A DNA stretch of 64,000 nucleotides from Symsagittifera roscoffensis (taxonomy: Eukaryota > Xenacoelomorpha > Acoela > Convolutidae), in NCBI RefSeq assembly GCF_963678635.1, contig NC_087062.1:92975845-93039844 (forward strand), in the 5' to 3' direction. Both the position numbers and the translations under genes were made by a program. Under the pieces are notes generated by a model, which saw only the letters and a program-made list of their open reading frames with translations, was not told where the DNA came from and did not search any database. This document shows positions 12,061 to 25,000 of this stretch, one piece after another (the stretch's first letter is position 1; every line of letters starts with the position of its first letter).

Positions 12061-12538
12061 AATAGAATTCATCAATTTGATAAACATAGACTTTGAAAAT
12101 TTAGGCATTTCTGGAAAACGTTTGACAAGTTAATTTATTGTTAGCATTATCCGATTTGAGATTGCAAATTTTATCAAGTTGATTGGTTGTTAGCATGATC
12201 CGATTATTATGAAAAGTGACTTGAAGACTAATTAAGCTATGAAAAACGTATTTGGTCTCATACTTAACCTTTTAAAACTACTCGCTACACCATAAAATTG
12301 ATGTTCATGCGAGGTTGGGGGGGGGGGCGGGATAAAAACAAGCCAATTTTTGTAGAAACTACACAAAAAGGGATAAATTTTTTAAATCTCGAAAAGGAGC
12401 GATAAGTGAGACAGTGCATAATTTATAAAGTTTGATTCAAATTGCAGCATGACTTTTGTAGGAGGTAGCATGAAAGTGTTGTTTATGATATCCGATAACT
12501 TTTGTTATCATTCTGTGCAGAAACAAAAATTTTAGTTT

Positions 12539-13042
12539 TCAGTTGAAATAAATTTTGCGAAAGAACAAAACTGAGTATGTCGTGGTTCCAATGAAATACA
12601 AAATTGCGACTGCGATGTCAACTTGAACCATCAATTTCGACTGTTTCCTTTTACATCCTCCCAATTCAGCTCCTTGTGCTTCAATCAAACAAACATTATT
12701 CTTAGTTTTGTTAATTTTACGTCTGTTATTTTGGTCCTCGACTACTTCTGTGAAGTTGTTGTTAGCCAAGTCTTGGCTCGGTCTGTTTTGTTGGTTACTT
12801 CTACCGTCCAGAGGTTTTCTTTGAGAAATTTCTAGTCTCAGTTGGCGTTTTTCGATCCATAGATGCAGATTAATGGACAAAGTGGCCATAGCTATGGACG
12901 CAGATGATAGGAATATGTTGCAGAGGAAGTAGTTGCATACTTCTGGGATGGTCTTGGATGTCTCCGGGATAAACTCTGTGACTATCATCAGGTTCACACA
13001 GAGAGCAAGTGTGAGGGTCACCCCGAACCCAATCCGATCACC
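12539..13042 (-). CDS. Receptor exon 6, proximal copy (M2-M3-loop-M4, stop)
   Basis: The acceptor TTGACAG precedes GGT GAT CGG in phase 0. The exon encodes GDRIGFG, M2, the M2-M3 linker IPETSKTIP, M3, a short cytoplasmic loop rich in Asn, Gln and Lys, and M4 ending in KIYFN and TGA. Joining it in frame to exon 5 requires the GC donor there; the GT donor four bases further on would give a TGA at once. Confidence 0.85.
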   Translation of the reverse strand, partial: GDRIGFGVTLTLALCVNLMIVTEFIPETSKTIPEVCNYFLCNIFLSSASIAMATLSINLHLWIEKRQLRLEISQRKPLDGRSNQQNRPSQDLANNNFTEVVEDQNNRRKINKTKNNVCLIEAQGAELGGCKRKQSKLMVQVDIAVAILYFIGTTTYSVLFFRKIYFN

Positions 13043-16000
13043 CTGTCAACAAATGACAGTATTCAGACTTATTGTCATTTTATAACGAAATGAACTTAAT
13101 TCAAACAGAATGATTCTAAATATTTTGCAAGGATAGTCTCAAAAATGATGGTGTTTGATCAGCTCATCTTTTCCAAAGTTTTTACTTTCGGTGAATTTAT
13201 TCGTTTTACAAGAAACTCTGTAACTTTTCAGGAAAGTTTGAGCACTTTTTACTGGTTCTGAGCTACCATTTCCTTCAAATTTATTGTAAGCTGACAGAAA
13301 CTTGTCTCAAAAGCACTAATTAATGAAGGAATACCCGGAAGAAGGATGTCTCTTTTAATCCTAAAAAAGTGCAAAATTTTTCTTTAGGTAGTTTACTGCG
13401 TTTAAATCTATGGCCATTTTTCCACATTACCCGTTACAATACTAGCTAACAGGGGCGGATTTAGGGGGGACGTCTTCTTTTCTCAGGGATTCGACCCCCT
13501 GCCGACTTAAAGGGTCCCCCCTTTGGTGCTTTTTAATAAATCCACTTTGGCCGATCGATCCTAAAATTTTTCTAATGGCGCCTTTGGCGGCAACATATAC
13601 TAATTTTGAGGGGGGAGCGCGCGCCAAAAAAACGCGATTTTTTAGTCAAAATTTTCCAAAAAGTGCCTAAAAAACGCTTTTTTGGACTGTTTTTTCAAAG
13701 TTTTGTCTGCGGCGCAGAAAATTTGGCCAAAACAGGGTGTAGATTGTGCTCAGAGCGAGCTCAAAAAATCAATTCGGTCCCAAGCTAAAAAAAAAAAAGG
13801 TTGACAAAATTTTGAAAATCCACACCCCCCTCGAGAAAATCCTAGATCCGCCCCTGCTAACTAAAAAGAAAATGTGTGTTACTAAAATCAGTCTGAAATA
13901 TATTGCTTTTAGAGTGACGTGTTTGAAGTATGGAGCTTTGAGAAAATATTTTTTTCCGAAAAAGTTTGACAAACTTCTGTTTTTGGAGGTGCTAGCATTT
14001 AGTCAGTTACTTAAATAAAGTCCACACTTCACTATTGATCGAGACCCAACACAAGCGTGTCTCTACGCATCGACTCTATTGTCTTGAAATTCATTTTTTA
14101 CTATTGATGCATTAGAGTCCACCATTTGTTTTGATTCGATTCCATATCATTATATTTTTATTACCTCAGAACAACATTTCTGTTTTATATTGTTTTAACA
14201 TAAGAGTTTCAGGTGGTATTACATGACGGAGGCGCAGCCAGCAGTCCAATCTTGATCAGGATAATGTACTGACTTGTTATGAGTGGCATCTTTTTGGCCG
14301 AGACATCCTCGGAACCACTAACTACTTGCTGTAACTTTTTTAGGACTCTTTGGACAATAAGTGCTGCTTACACCCTAAAGCTAATATCTTTGAACGGGAT
14401 GGATAAGAAAAAGCTTGGTTTTTCACAGTTTTTGGCAGTTTATAAATCTTTTAGTACTATTTTCCCACACTTTCGACATTGTACCTCACTAATCTTTCCA
14501 AATTGGCTTTAAAAAGAAAACATTACATTTTACAGGTATAGATACGAATGGAATTGAATGAGCGTTTTTATTCTATGGAGGACAACCTGGATTGCTGAAC
14601 AAATTTTGTTTTTTTTTGTTTCCGTTTCTTTAGATTCTTAATCTGGGATATAATCATGATAGTTCACAAGCCTGTTCTGCTGGCAGCAAGAAGATAAGTG
14701 CGCTGAGGGCGAGGAGGCCGGCATTCGGGAGGAGAAGATTACGCACGTAGAAGTCACTCAGTCGCTTGAATGTAAAGGACAAAACGAGGTAACTATAATG
14801 TCTGCTGTTCTCTACCAAAAGCTCCGCCCGATGACAGGATGTGTCTGAAAATTAAATACGGTGAAAACTCTAGCTGGGGGGGGGGGTTGATTGTGGCTGT
14901 GAACTAAAATTTTTTTTAATTCTGTTGGCTTTTTGATGACATAAATACGATAACCGAAAGATGATGTGTGGAAACGCTTCCTCAAGGTTCAATTAGAAAA
15001 AAAACGCCAGGTCCAGATCAAAAGAGATGGAGGCACATCCTTCCTTACCCTGCAGCTGCCATTGCGTGTGGTGGGAGTACGCGGAGAGGTCCAGGTGTGC
15101 TTGAGTGCAGTAGATGTCCACTTGGTCTGCTGGGTACTGCCAGGAACCCACACTGATCGTGCATGTCTGGGAGTCGAAGGGGAAGTTGGTCACATCCATC
15201 GTGCATGTAGTGGTGATGGTCAGAGGACTAGTCCAGTGCACTGTCCCATCGGACTCCACGCCCACTGGGATGATCTTAAAGGACTCTTGGATATTGCTAA
15301 CTCCCTCTCTTATTGTAGCAATTACTTACTTACAAGGTAGAATATTCGGATCAACTTGAACTTAACAATATACGTATGGTATCTACTAAAAAACTACCAC
15401 CCCTATAAATAAAAGCAATGAATTAGCACTAAAGCGTTCCATTTATAATTCGAATTTTGCTGCATTCTGATTGGTCGAAAATTCTACAAACTTAATTTAT
15501 TTAACAACTACCCCTCTTTCTTGAAGGGAGGGGGGGGGGGGTAAATGTTAAGTAGATCCAAATATTCTTATGGGCTTAACAGTTGCTTTACTTCTTTCTT
15601 AGGTACCAAATGGGGAAAAGTCAACAAGATCCGAACACATTCTTGTCTTTCTTCTTAGATTGATAGTTTTAGCCTCATTCTCATCGGCCTTTAAATGGAA
15701 GCTATTGTGCCATCGATCTAATTATGAGCCAAGTAGCAGGTATTTCGATTTGTTTTCTCAGAGATTAGATATTAATGATTTTATCTCCTCTTGAATTCTC
15801 TCCATTCTACATCGAATCGAAGACGCTGGATGACTTAATTGAAAAAGAAAGATTTCAACTTTCTAGCGATATTAATTTTTGTAATTTATTTTTAACCAGT
15901 AGAAACAAAAGAGAATCATACACACATTGTGATATTTGGAGGGGTTGAAGATTCCAATTTCATTGTAAGGAAGCAAGTCGGGGATCCACAAGTCTGCCAA

Positions 16001-19000
16001 TGAGTAGCGAAGCATATTGATTCCTGGATGAACAAAAATCGAAACTCTTTAAGTATATCCCCTTTTTGCAAAAAAGGGGGGATTCGTTACTACGTATAAT
16101 AGCTTATTGCACATATTGTCTTCAAAAATTTGTAAAAATACATTAATGAAGTTTCCTACAAAAATCATAAAAATTTTAAGACGGGAAATTTTGTAAGACG
16201 ATAATCTCGGGTTATCACAAATGAGCTTTTTTGAAACTGCTATAACTTCACGAAATGATCGCAATTACAATATATTTTTATTTAGTTTTCAAGTGATGGA
16301 TATCTTAGCGGCGTAATAAAATCCTGGCCAAAAATTTCTGCTTAGAGAGTCAAATTTCTCAGGAAAAAATTAAACTATTGTTTTATTCAAAAATTGTTTA
16401 AAAAATGGTGATACGTTTTTTCTAGCGATCCACAAAACTGAAGTTATAAATTCACTTCGCAATTGATCCGCCTAGTTTTTTTTCTAAATGGAGCAAAAAC
16501 TAGAAAAAAAACAGGCAAATAACGAACTGAGTGATAATTTTGTTTTGTGAATTAGTTTTATTTGTGTTTCTCAGCATAAAATTTTTTGAGGCAATAGAAG
16601 GAAAACTAAGTGCCTTCGTGTTCTTGTGGGTTCCATGACATCATCTCATCCTTCCACGCGATCCTCATCCATATGAGGGTTGTCATGGTTTCCGCTTTGG
16701 GGTTAAAGCCCACCAGCTGGTAGAAGGAAGCCCCCAAGGTCATGTTTACGGTGGTGTTGAAGTTGACCACTGGACGAGCACGTCTATTGTAGCCTGAAAC
16801 GTATCCAGAAGGCTTTTTATTTGAGGTTCGTTTTCGGAAAAAAAATTTGTTGCACAAAATCCATAGCATGAAAAAAAATGTATCATACAATTTCATAGAT
16901 TTGGTTAAAAAAATGTTTGACAATTTTTTATATAAAAAAAACTTTTTTTAGCTTATTGAATTGTACAATGAGCATTTTTCCCAAGTAATGGACTTGCATG
17001 AGAAGCAGTTTTTGTCAACCCGAGTTGCCTTTCAAATCAAATACAAATCTTATTGGCTGCTTCATTGAAACACGTTTACTTACAGTTCCGTAAACAGAAT
17101 TAAGAGTTGCAGACTACTTTGCAATCTGTACAAAACATTTGGGTCAGTTTTTTATACCAGCCAAAGTCTTAGTTATCTTGAAGGGAGTTTTGTCGTTTGT
17201 AGCAAAACGTAAGAGAGGCCATAATGATGTTTTGACACCTTTTCTAAAAATATTTGACTGCGGTGAGGACGTTTCGACCAAAATTGTCTTACTTTGAAAC
17301 TACTTGCTTGATCTACAAAATATGTACAAATTTTTGATCAAGGCTCTGAAAATCCATTTTTTTTCGAAAATTTTAAATTGGTCATCAGGAATAATTTTTT
17401 GAGAAGTTTGATAAGCTCGAAGACCTCCATTGATTCATTGTGAGTTAGGACCGATGGGTATAACTCATAGAGTAATTTCGGATAGGGTACACCGTCTGCT
17501 CGTCACGCTATCTTATTTTCGGCCGGATAGATTCGTGCAACTTCTTAGTCTAATACCGATCCTAATCTTACTCTTATACTATCTAGTCTCAGGTTGTTTA
17601 ACTAGTCTCTGCTAGGCTCAATAGATCTAGGGTATACTGGTTTATTGCGGCTGCTGAAGTACTCGGGAGAGTTCAACTAACTTCTAAGTTAAATTCAAAT
17701 CTCTCTGGTGCTGAAATTACAAGTAATTTCAGCACTTACAAATAAGTGGATTGTTAGTCAGATGGATCATGATTGGTTAATATTAAATACTTTACATTGG
17801 TAAAATATCTAATTTATCCAATCATAAAATGTAGTTTAGATCAGGTTCCACCCATCCGGGTTTTACAGAGTTTTTTAGAATAGTCTTTCTGCAATTCAAA
17901 GGATGGATGATGGACGTTGGTATTTGGCGAACATCTTATTTCTTCTGGGTTTTCTTATTAGAGAAGTCCCAGATTCAATCGTTGTGTCTTCTCAAGACAA
18001 CGACTGGGTTTTCGCAACAAACTCAAATCTGATTTCAGAATGGTTGGCTATGTCAGGTTTTTCTGTTTCATTGATGAGAACTTCTTTGTGTTTGACCTTG
18101 TCTGGGAATGGCGTGGAGATTGTGCGTGGAGGGGATGCCTGGTTACTCGGATCTGTACATATACTTGAACATCGAGGTGGTCATTGGTCTAGTTCAATGA
18201 AGTCCTTTTCTGCGAAGTCAAGTCGTACTCTAAATCCTTTGAGTTGTGATTGTGAGCGGCATATTGATTGTAGTTGGCCATTCTTTCTCGAGTGTAGTAG
18301 GGTCGTTTTGTCTTTGGATGTTGGTCCTTGGTGTTGTATTCTGATCTATGTATTGCATAATGTAATTTACATTTTATAAAACTTTTATTAGTTTAATATT
18401 TTTTAATTATGACTTTAGTTAGTTGTTTTCACAAAAGCTTTTTGTTTTAGTTCAGTTATTTTGAAGAGTTACTCACCCTTGAGTAGCTCTTATTAAAAAT
18501 AGGAGTGTGGTCACAAAGCGTGGATGTAGCACGGTGGGTTAGGCCGGCTATAGATTATGCTCAGGACGTCCTTCCTGGTGGGTTAGGCCAGGAGTGGGAG
18601 TATGATTGCATGCGGTTTTTGTGAGAGATCCTGTTATGTGACAACGTTTTATGTTGGGTTTGTTGTGGTTTTTCTTATGTTTTGTTGGTTGTGTCCTTTT
18701 TTCAAAAATCAAATTGTTTGTGGTATGGGTTTGTCTTTCGACTTTTTTGTGTTTTATTATTTCTTTCTTAGACTTTATAATAGTCTTCAAAAGAATAAAT
18801 TATCCAGTTTTAAACTGGGTTAATCCGGTTTGGGTAACGTTGGTTTCCTTTTCTTAGTCATGCTGTTATGCTATGTGTTGTGGTGTTTAGTAAGCTGCAT
18901 TGGTTAGTTTTGTTTAGTATATAATTCCTTTCCAACCGGGTTAAAGGAAAGTTTGAAACGTGTTATCTTGTGTTAGAGTTGTTGAGTGTGAAAGCTTGAA

Positions 19001-22000
19001 ACTGAAATTCATTATTTAAACAATTCTTCGTGGGCGAGCTGTGCGAGTTTGGATAGAATTCTTGTGCGAGTGAATGAAAATACCAAAAGGTTAGTACTGC
19101 ATTTGCTTCTTATTAATTTACTACATAGAATTTCAATTTTACTGCTAGTTGTTGGGGAAAATTAAGTTACAAATTTTCATCATTATTAGATTTACTGAAT
19201 TTGGGAAAAAATTTATAAATTAAATTACTGCATTGGTATTATATTTATTTAATTGTTGGTGCAAAAATTTAATAGGGTTTTAAACAGTTTTGAAGAAGTT
19301 TGCTATTTTTTAGTTTTCTTTTGTGAATTTTTCAGATGATCGTTGGATGAAGGCTAAAATTCTAAAGAAAAAATGGATAAAGAATGGTGAGTTTCTAATA
19401 TTTTATTTAGTTAGTAATATGTATAATTGATACTTACCTGTTAGTCGTCGGGGAAGAAACCGTGGGGGAAGATGTCGTGGATGAGATCTGAAGTTGTTAG
19501 TAATTTAGCTAAAATGCGGATGATATTTTTAGTTTGAAGTAGTGGCCAAAGCAATTGAAGTGCTTTAATGGTGGTTAGTTCTTCAGTGCCAACTGCAAAT
19601 TCATAAGGTGTGTTTTGGATTAGATTATATAATTTGTGATTGAATTTAGTGTTATGGATGAATTCTAAAATGGGGATTTCTATAGGTTGTACAAACTCGT
19701 GTGGGATAAGGAAGGGTCGGGATTCTTCTGCGTTGAAGGTCTTGGTGATGGGACAAAAAATATACATTTGGGTTATGGGATCATAATTTCGAAGAATACC
19801 ATGAAGGTTAGTATCTTTAATGCAATATGTGAAGTTAAGAAAGAATGGTGAGGTGTATTTGGAATTGATGAATTGAAAACGATGGTGTGGTTGTCTGGAG
19901 GGAGTGTGTAGGTCGAAGTGATTTTGGATAAAACGATAATAAGTATATGTGTGTATTTGTTTAGTGCGCAACATAATATCGTGTGAGCAGTGCAAATCTC
20001 TTTCATGTGGTGCAAGGAAATGAAAGGTTAGTGAAAATATTTGGAAGCGTTCTTTAAAACTTTCGTAGGCTTGTGTGTCTGTTAGTGCTTCTGAAATAAT
20101 GTGGTCAAACTTGCGATCGAAGATATTTAGTGTAAATACATATGGTGTTTTAATGAAAAATTTCTCGGTGATTTGTGGGTTAGCGAAGCGATCGTCGTCT
20201 AAGAATTGATCTTGGTTAGTTCTGATGATGTTATGATCGTAATATTCTAGTGTATATTCATTTGCTCGGGGTGCAGTGTGTGTTTTAAGTGATTTTTTAT
20301 ATCCAATGTAAGTAAATTGTCTAGGTGTTAGTGGTGTAGTGAGTCGATATAGCATGTCCTTATTTCGTTCTATATCGATGTGAGTGTTAGATAAAGGTAA
20401 GCAAAGGGGATTAGTAAAATGATAATATGAGGTCCAAGGAAGGGTAGGCATTAAAACGTGTTCGTCTACAAAGTTACGTGTCTCGTTAGTGTCGTGAGGG
20501 GTGTTTAAGGTGTATTGTGGAAATGAGGGTAAGGTGATAGCTAAAAATTCTTTTGTGTTAGTGTGTTTTGGATGGTTGATATATTCAAGGGCTGTTCCTG
20601 GTTTCGCTGGGAAAGGATGGTTGGGGAACTTTCTTTTAAAAGTTCGGTAGGTCTATTAGTGCTGAGTGAAGATTCAGTAGTTGTGGATGATGGTGCTAAT
20701 GATTCAGTATAAATTGAAGAGGGTGTAGGGGTAGGGGGGTTGGATGAATCTATTGTGGATGAAATTTGGTTTATGGTTGGGGTGTCAAGGTGGTAGGGTT
20801 GTTGTTGTAGGGTAATGAAATTATCTAGTTCTGGGGAGATTTGGGGGGTGTCTGGAGAATGAGATGATTGGTCTGATTGAATTGAGGAGTAGGTTGGAGT
20901 GACTTGGGAAGCATAAGAGGGTGTAGAATTGGTTGGGTCAGGGTTATTTGGTAGTATGGGTTGAAAAGGGGGTTGGGAAAAATTTGAGGAATTGGTGTGA
21001 AAATTATTTGATGGAGATGGTTCAGAGTCGGTAAATTCATCGGGGGTTTCAATATTCGGGTTATTGAGTTGTGAGATGGAGTATAAAACTGAGATGTGTG
21101 AATTAGTATCGGAATTCATGCCGGATGTTACATTACTGGTGGGGAAATCGGGTGGCGGAAAAGCAAAAAGTGGTATTATTGGGATTGGAGTGGTGAGGTT
21201 GGTTGGGTGGGAATTTGATCGGTGTAGGGATCCAAGTTGTCGGCTCATCGTGGGCTAAAAAAATTGTTATTTTGAGACTGAAAAGCGGTGGTATGGGGTT
21301 GTTCTATAATTTGTTCATAAGTATTTTCATCTTGTGAGTGGTGTGGCATTATATGTTGGATGGGACTTTGTGATATGGTTGGTCTAAAATTTTGATTATG
21401 TGTTATAGCTAAATTTCGAAAATTACGTGGGACTAGGGATAATGGATGGTTATGTGGTAGGGGTGGTAACTGTGGTGCTGTTGGTGTTGTGTCTACATTG
21501 TTATGTTCTTCGTCGTATGTGTTCTGTCTTGTTGCTATTTTTGTGTTATATTCTTTTATTTGTGCGTCTAAAAGAATTTTGTTTATAGATGTAGAAAAGA
21601 TTCCAAAAAATCCTGCAAATAGTATGCGTGCTACACTTGCTTGTCTATTGACTTGTGTGTGTATAGCACATGTGTTATAGATTCCTTTTAAGAGTGAAAA
21701 AAGAAATCCAATAAATCTAAACATTGCGTATAAAATAGTCAGTTTTTCTAAGATGTAGTAGGGCCATCCTAGAAAATCAAGAATATCATTCTTGAGTGTA
21801 ACAAAGCTAAAAATATTGATAGGTGATATATCTTGGGGACGGTATTTTTCACCGTTTAGATATATATAATCTTTAGTGTCTTTAAAATATCCGCTATAGT
21901 CTTGCGTATAGATGTCAGCAAATCCTGCGGTTTCGGCAAATTTGCGTAAGTTTTGGTCAATTGATTGTCTTTGTATTGTGTCCATTTGTGTTAATAATTC

Positions 22001-25000
22001 TTGGAATTGTTGTGTTCTAATGTGATGTTGAATATCTGATTTTGAGTATATTCCTATTGATTGTAAGTCTATATTTGGGTTTCGAGCAATAGCGCGAATG
22101 CTTTCTGGTGAAAATTTTTTGAGTGATTGCATTAATGTGGGATATGGGGTGAGAAGGTAATATTTATCTTCATCAGGGTTTAGTTGTACTACGTTGTGGC
22201 TATTTTCTGATCCACATGGGACTGCGGTATCCCAGAAATAGGTTCTTCGTGAAAGTGTGTCAACGAAATGTACTTTATTCTTATAAAAGATAGGGATTCT
22301 TTTATAGCATCGTTTATCTTCAAAAACGTATAGTGGTGATACTTTTTTAGTACAAGTATAAAACCATAAGATGTTTCCTTCATAGTCTAAAAAATTTGAT
22401 CTATTTCCTGATAGTAAATATCCTGCGTAGGGTATTTTTAATACTGCTAGTGCAAGTGATTGTAATATTTGTGTTCTTTCTAATTCGCATAGTTGGTGTA
22501 GTGTTTCTAATTCGGAGAGTGACATTTCTTGAAAAATTCGGCTAATCGTGTAGTCTAGTTTCATATCTAAGTGAATATCATAGTGGATATTACCAAAATA
22601 TGTACTATTCATTAGTGATAGTTCTTGTAAACGTGTGCTTTGATCGTCTTGGGGCTTTAAATGTCCACCAGGTTGACCTGTATTTTTTTGAAAATGAACT
22701 GGTATGTATGATGTTCCTTCATTTGGAGGATGACTTGTGGCGTATGGGTCAACTTTTAGTTTTCCAGTGGTCATGTCGAATCCATTTTCGTATTCAACTA
22801 ATATTTCAGAGTATTGTGTTTTGTGAAGTGGGTTTCTGTATTTACATGCAAGTTCTGTTTCTTGATATATTTGAAAACGTGTTAATTTATTTTCTATATT
22901 ATGAACGTTTCTAAAATTAGAACTTATTTTTCGTAATGGATTTACTTGTTCATATGGTATTGATTGTATAAAATATTTTTCGTGAAATTTTATCATACGA
23001 GCGTGTATTTTTGCTACTTGAAATGTTGTACATGTGTCTTCGGGGAACCAAACAATTGTTGCTTGTGTTCTTGTTGTAGGGTCGCAATAACCTTGGTAGT
23101 TTTTACAAGGTAATCTAATTCCTTGATAGATCATTGTGTTGTCTGATAAATCTCGTGTGAGTTGTATTTTTTCGAGTTGTATTTTCCAATCGAAAAACAT
23201 TATTTCTTGGTATCCTTTATTTTTTGTGTCTGCTTTGCAGTTTGATGGGTCATTTATACCAATGTGTGGTATCCAGTGTTTATCGTGCATGTCATAGGTT
23301 AATCGTCCGTGTGCGCCGTTATATGGGTACTTTTCATATAATTTTATATCTTTCAAGTTCTGCTTGATGTACAGAATCTGAAAAAACTTGGAAATATACT
23401 AACTTTCTATCTGTGTTTTTATTTTTTGTGATGTTTAGTCGGAGTAACTCGTTTTTACAATCTTAGGGATTGAGATGTAAAAGTCGTTCTATATTACTCT
23501 GGTAGAATGATTCATGGTCAAGTCGGTTTTTATTTCCGTTTGAGACTTGTGAACAATGTACTTTCTTTTCAGAAAATGTTGCTGTGAATTTATATCCTAT
23601 AACTGTAGTTGCTCGGGCTTTTGAATAAAGTGTTGCTATTACATTTGTAGTTTCTATGGCTTGGGGTTCTGTTTCGCATTGTGATACTTGATTTATTGCA
23701 TACTTGTGTAGTGTTTTTTGTTCGTTTTCTTCACAATCGTAATGTGTTACTAATAAATCTTGGGGTCCTGTGCGGGGAGAAGGGTTTATGTTTTGATTTG
23801 AGATTACTAGAAAAAGGAGTTGGAGAAAAATTAATAATTTTAGAATATACATGTGTATGATAATCCTGAGTATGGGTTATAAAATGTGATGTAACCAATT
23901 GTCTTTTTGGTATATCTGTCGTATTTATATATTACTTCAGTGGTTATAAATGGTGGTGGTAGTGATTGAGCTGTTATGTTTGGTGGGTTTAATGGGTAGG
24001 GATGTTGAGTAATGTTGTTTAATTTAACTGTGATTTCAAACTTTAATTGTAAACTGTTTTGTTGGAGTATTTGGATATTGTGATCTTGGATATCGTCCTG
24101 AATGTCTTGTCGGTATTGTAATCTATTAAGTGCCCAGTTGTGAAGGCGATTACTTTCTAGATGTTGTCCAAATAATGGTGGAGGGGCAGTAAATGTATTC
24201 CAATCTAGTCTTAAAGGGATATTTGTTGATGATTGTTCTCGATATCTGGCGTCGAGATTATTTAGAAAATTTAAGTTAAAAGGTGGTGGTGAAATCTGGC
24301 TTATTGATGGTGTTGATGGTAGTGATAATGTTTCTGGTAGTGATGAGGATGTTGTTGTATCCGTAGAAATATCTATTGGATCATTGACTAAATTTAGTTC
24401 ACCTTGTGTAAATGAATGTGTTGTCCAATATGGTAGTCGTGATGCCTGGTTTGGGGGGTTAAAGGGATTTTCACGTATTTGTTCAGATGTTGGTGTTGAA
24501 CCTAAGTAATCTGATGGTAGGCTTGAGGTGCTACGTTGTGAAAGAAGCGTAGGGGTTTCTGGTAATATACCAATGGGGTTTTCTGGAGTGTTTTGTGATG
24601 GGGATTGAGGTATATCAAAATGAACTCGGGGAGTTTGAAAATTTCTGTTTCGTCGAGGATGTATGATTTGTCTATTTATTTCGACTGTATTTTGGTTTTG
24701 ACTAGGATTTCTTATTCTACTTAATTCTTGTGGTAGTGTTGGGCATAAGTTATATATTGGTTCGCTTAGAGGTGCTTGTCGTTGAACTGGTTCTAGTGGT
24801 TCTGATAAACGAGCGTGTCGTTCTTCAAAAGTGTATGGGTTATCTTGAAAAGAAATTCGTGTAGATGTTTGAGGATTTTGGGTAGTTGAAGGTGTTGTTG
24901 GGTTATCTTGGGATGATGTCGGTGAAGACTGACTTTGTGACTGTTGGGTAGCAATTTTTGATAGCTTTTTTTGGTCTATTCTTTTAGTGAAAAAGTTAAT

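Larger units (their letters stand above)
10051..13206. repeat. Tandem duplication unit 2 (carries the proximal receptor last exon)
   Basis: This unit is nearly identical to 7252-10050 at an offset of 2799 before the MITE segment and about 3160 after it. The extra length is MITE sequence around 11318-11690 that unit 1 lacks, so unit 1 suffered a deletion after duplication or the copies diverged by an indel. Confidence 0.9.

Noticed and set aside
14672..14675. GT donor GCTT/GTGAAC for receptor exon 5
   Set aside because: Joining there puts exon 6 in a frame with an immediate TGA; the GC donor four bases earlier keeps the frame.
14966..15359. Three + strand frames of 62-124 residues
   Set aside because: Antisense shadows of the receptor Cys-loop exon.
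18548..18857. Overlapping 68-80 residue frames on both strands in the 3' untranslated region
   Set aside because: Counterparts in copy A (1165-1560) do not keep the same proteins; the composition is that of AT-rich DNA.
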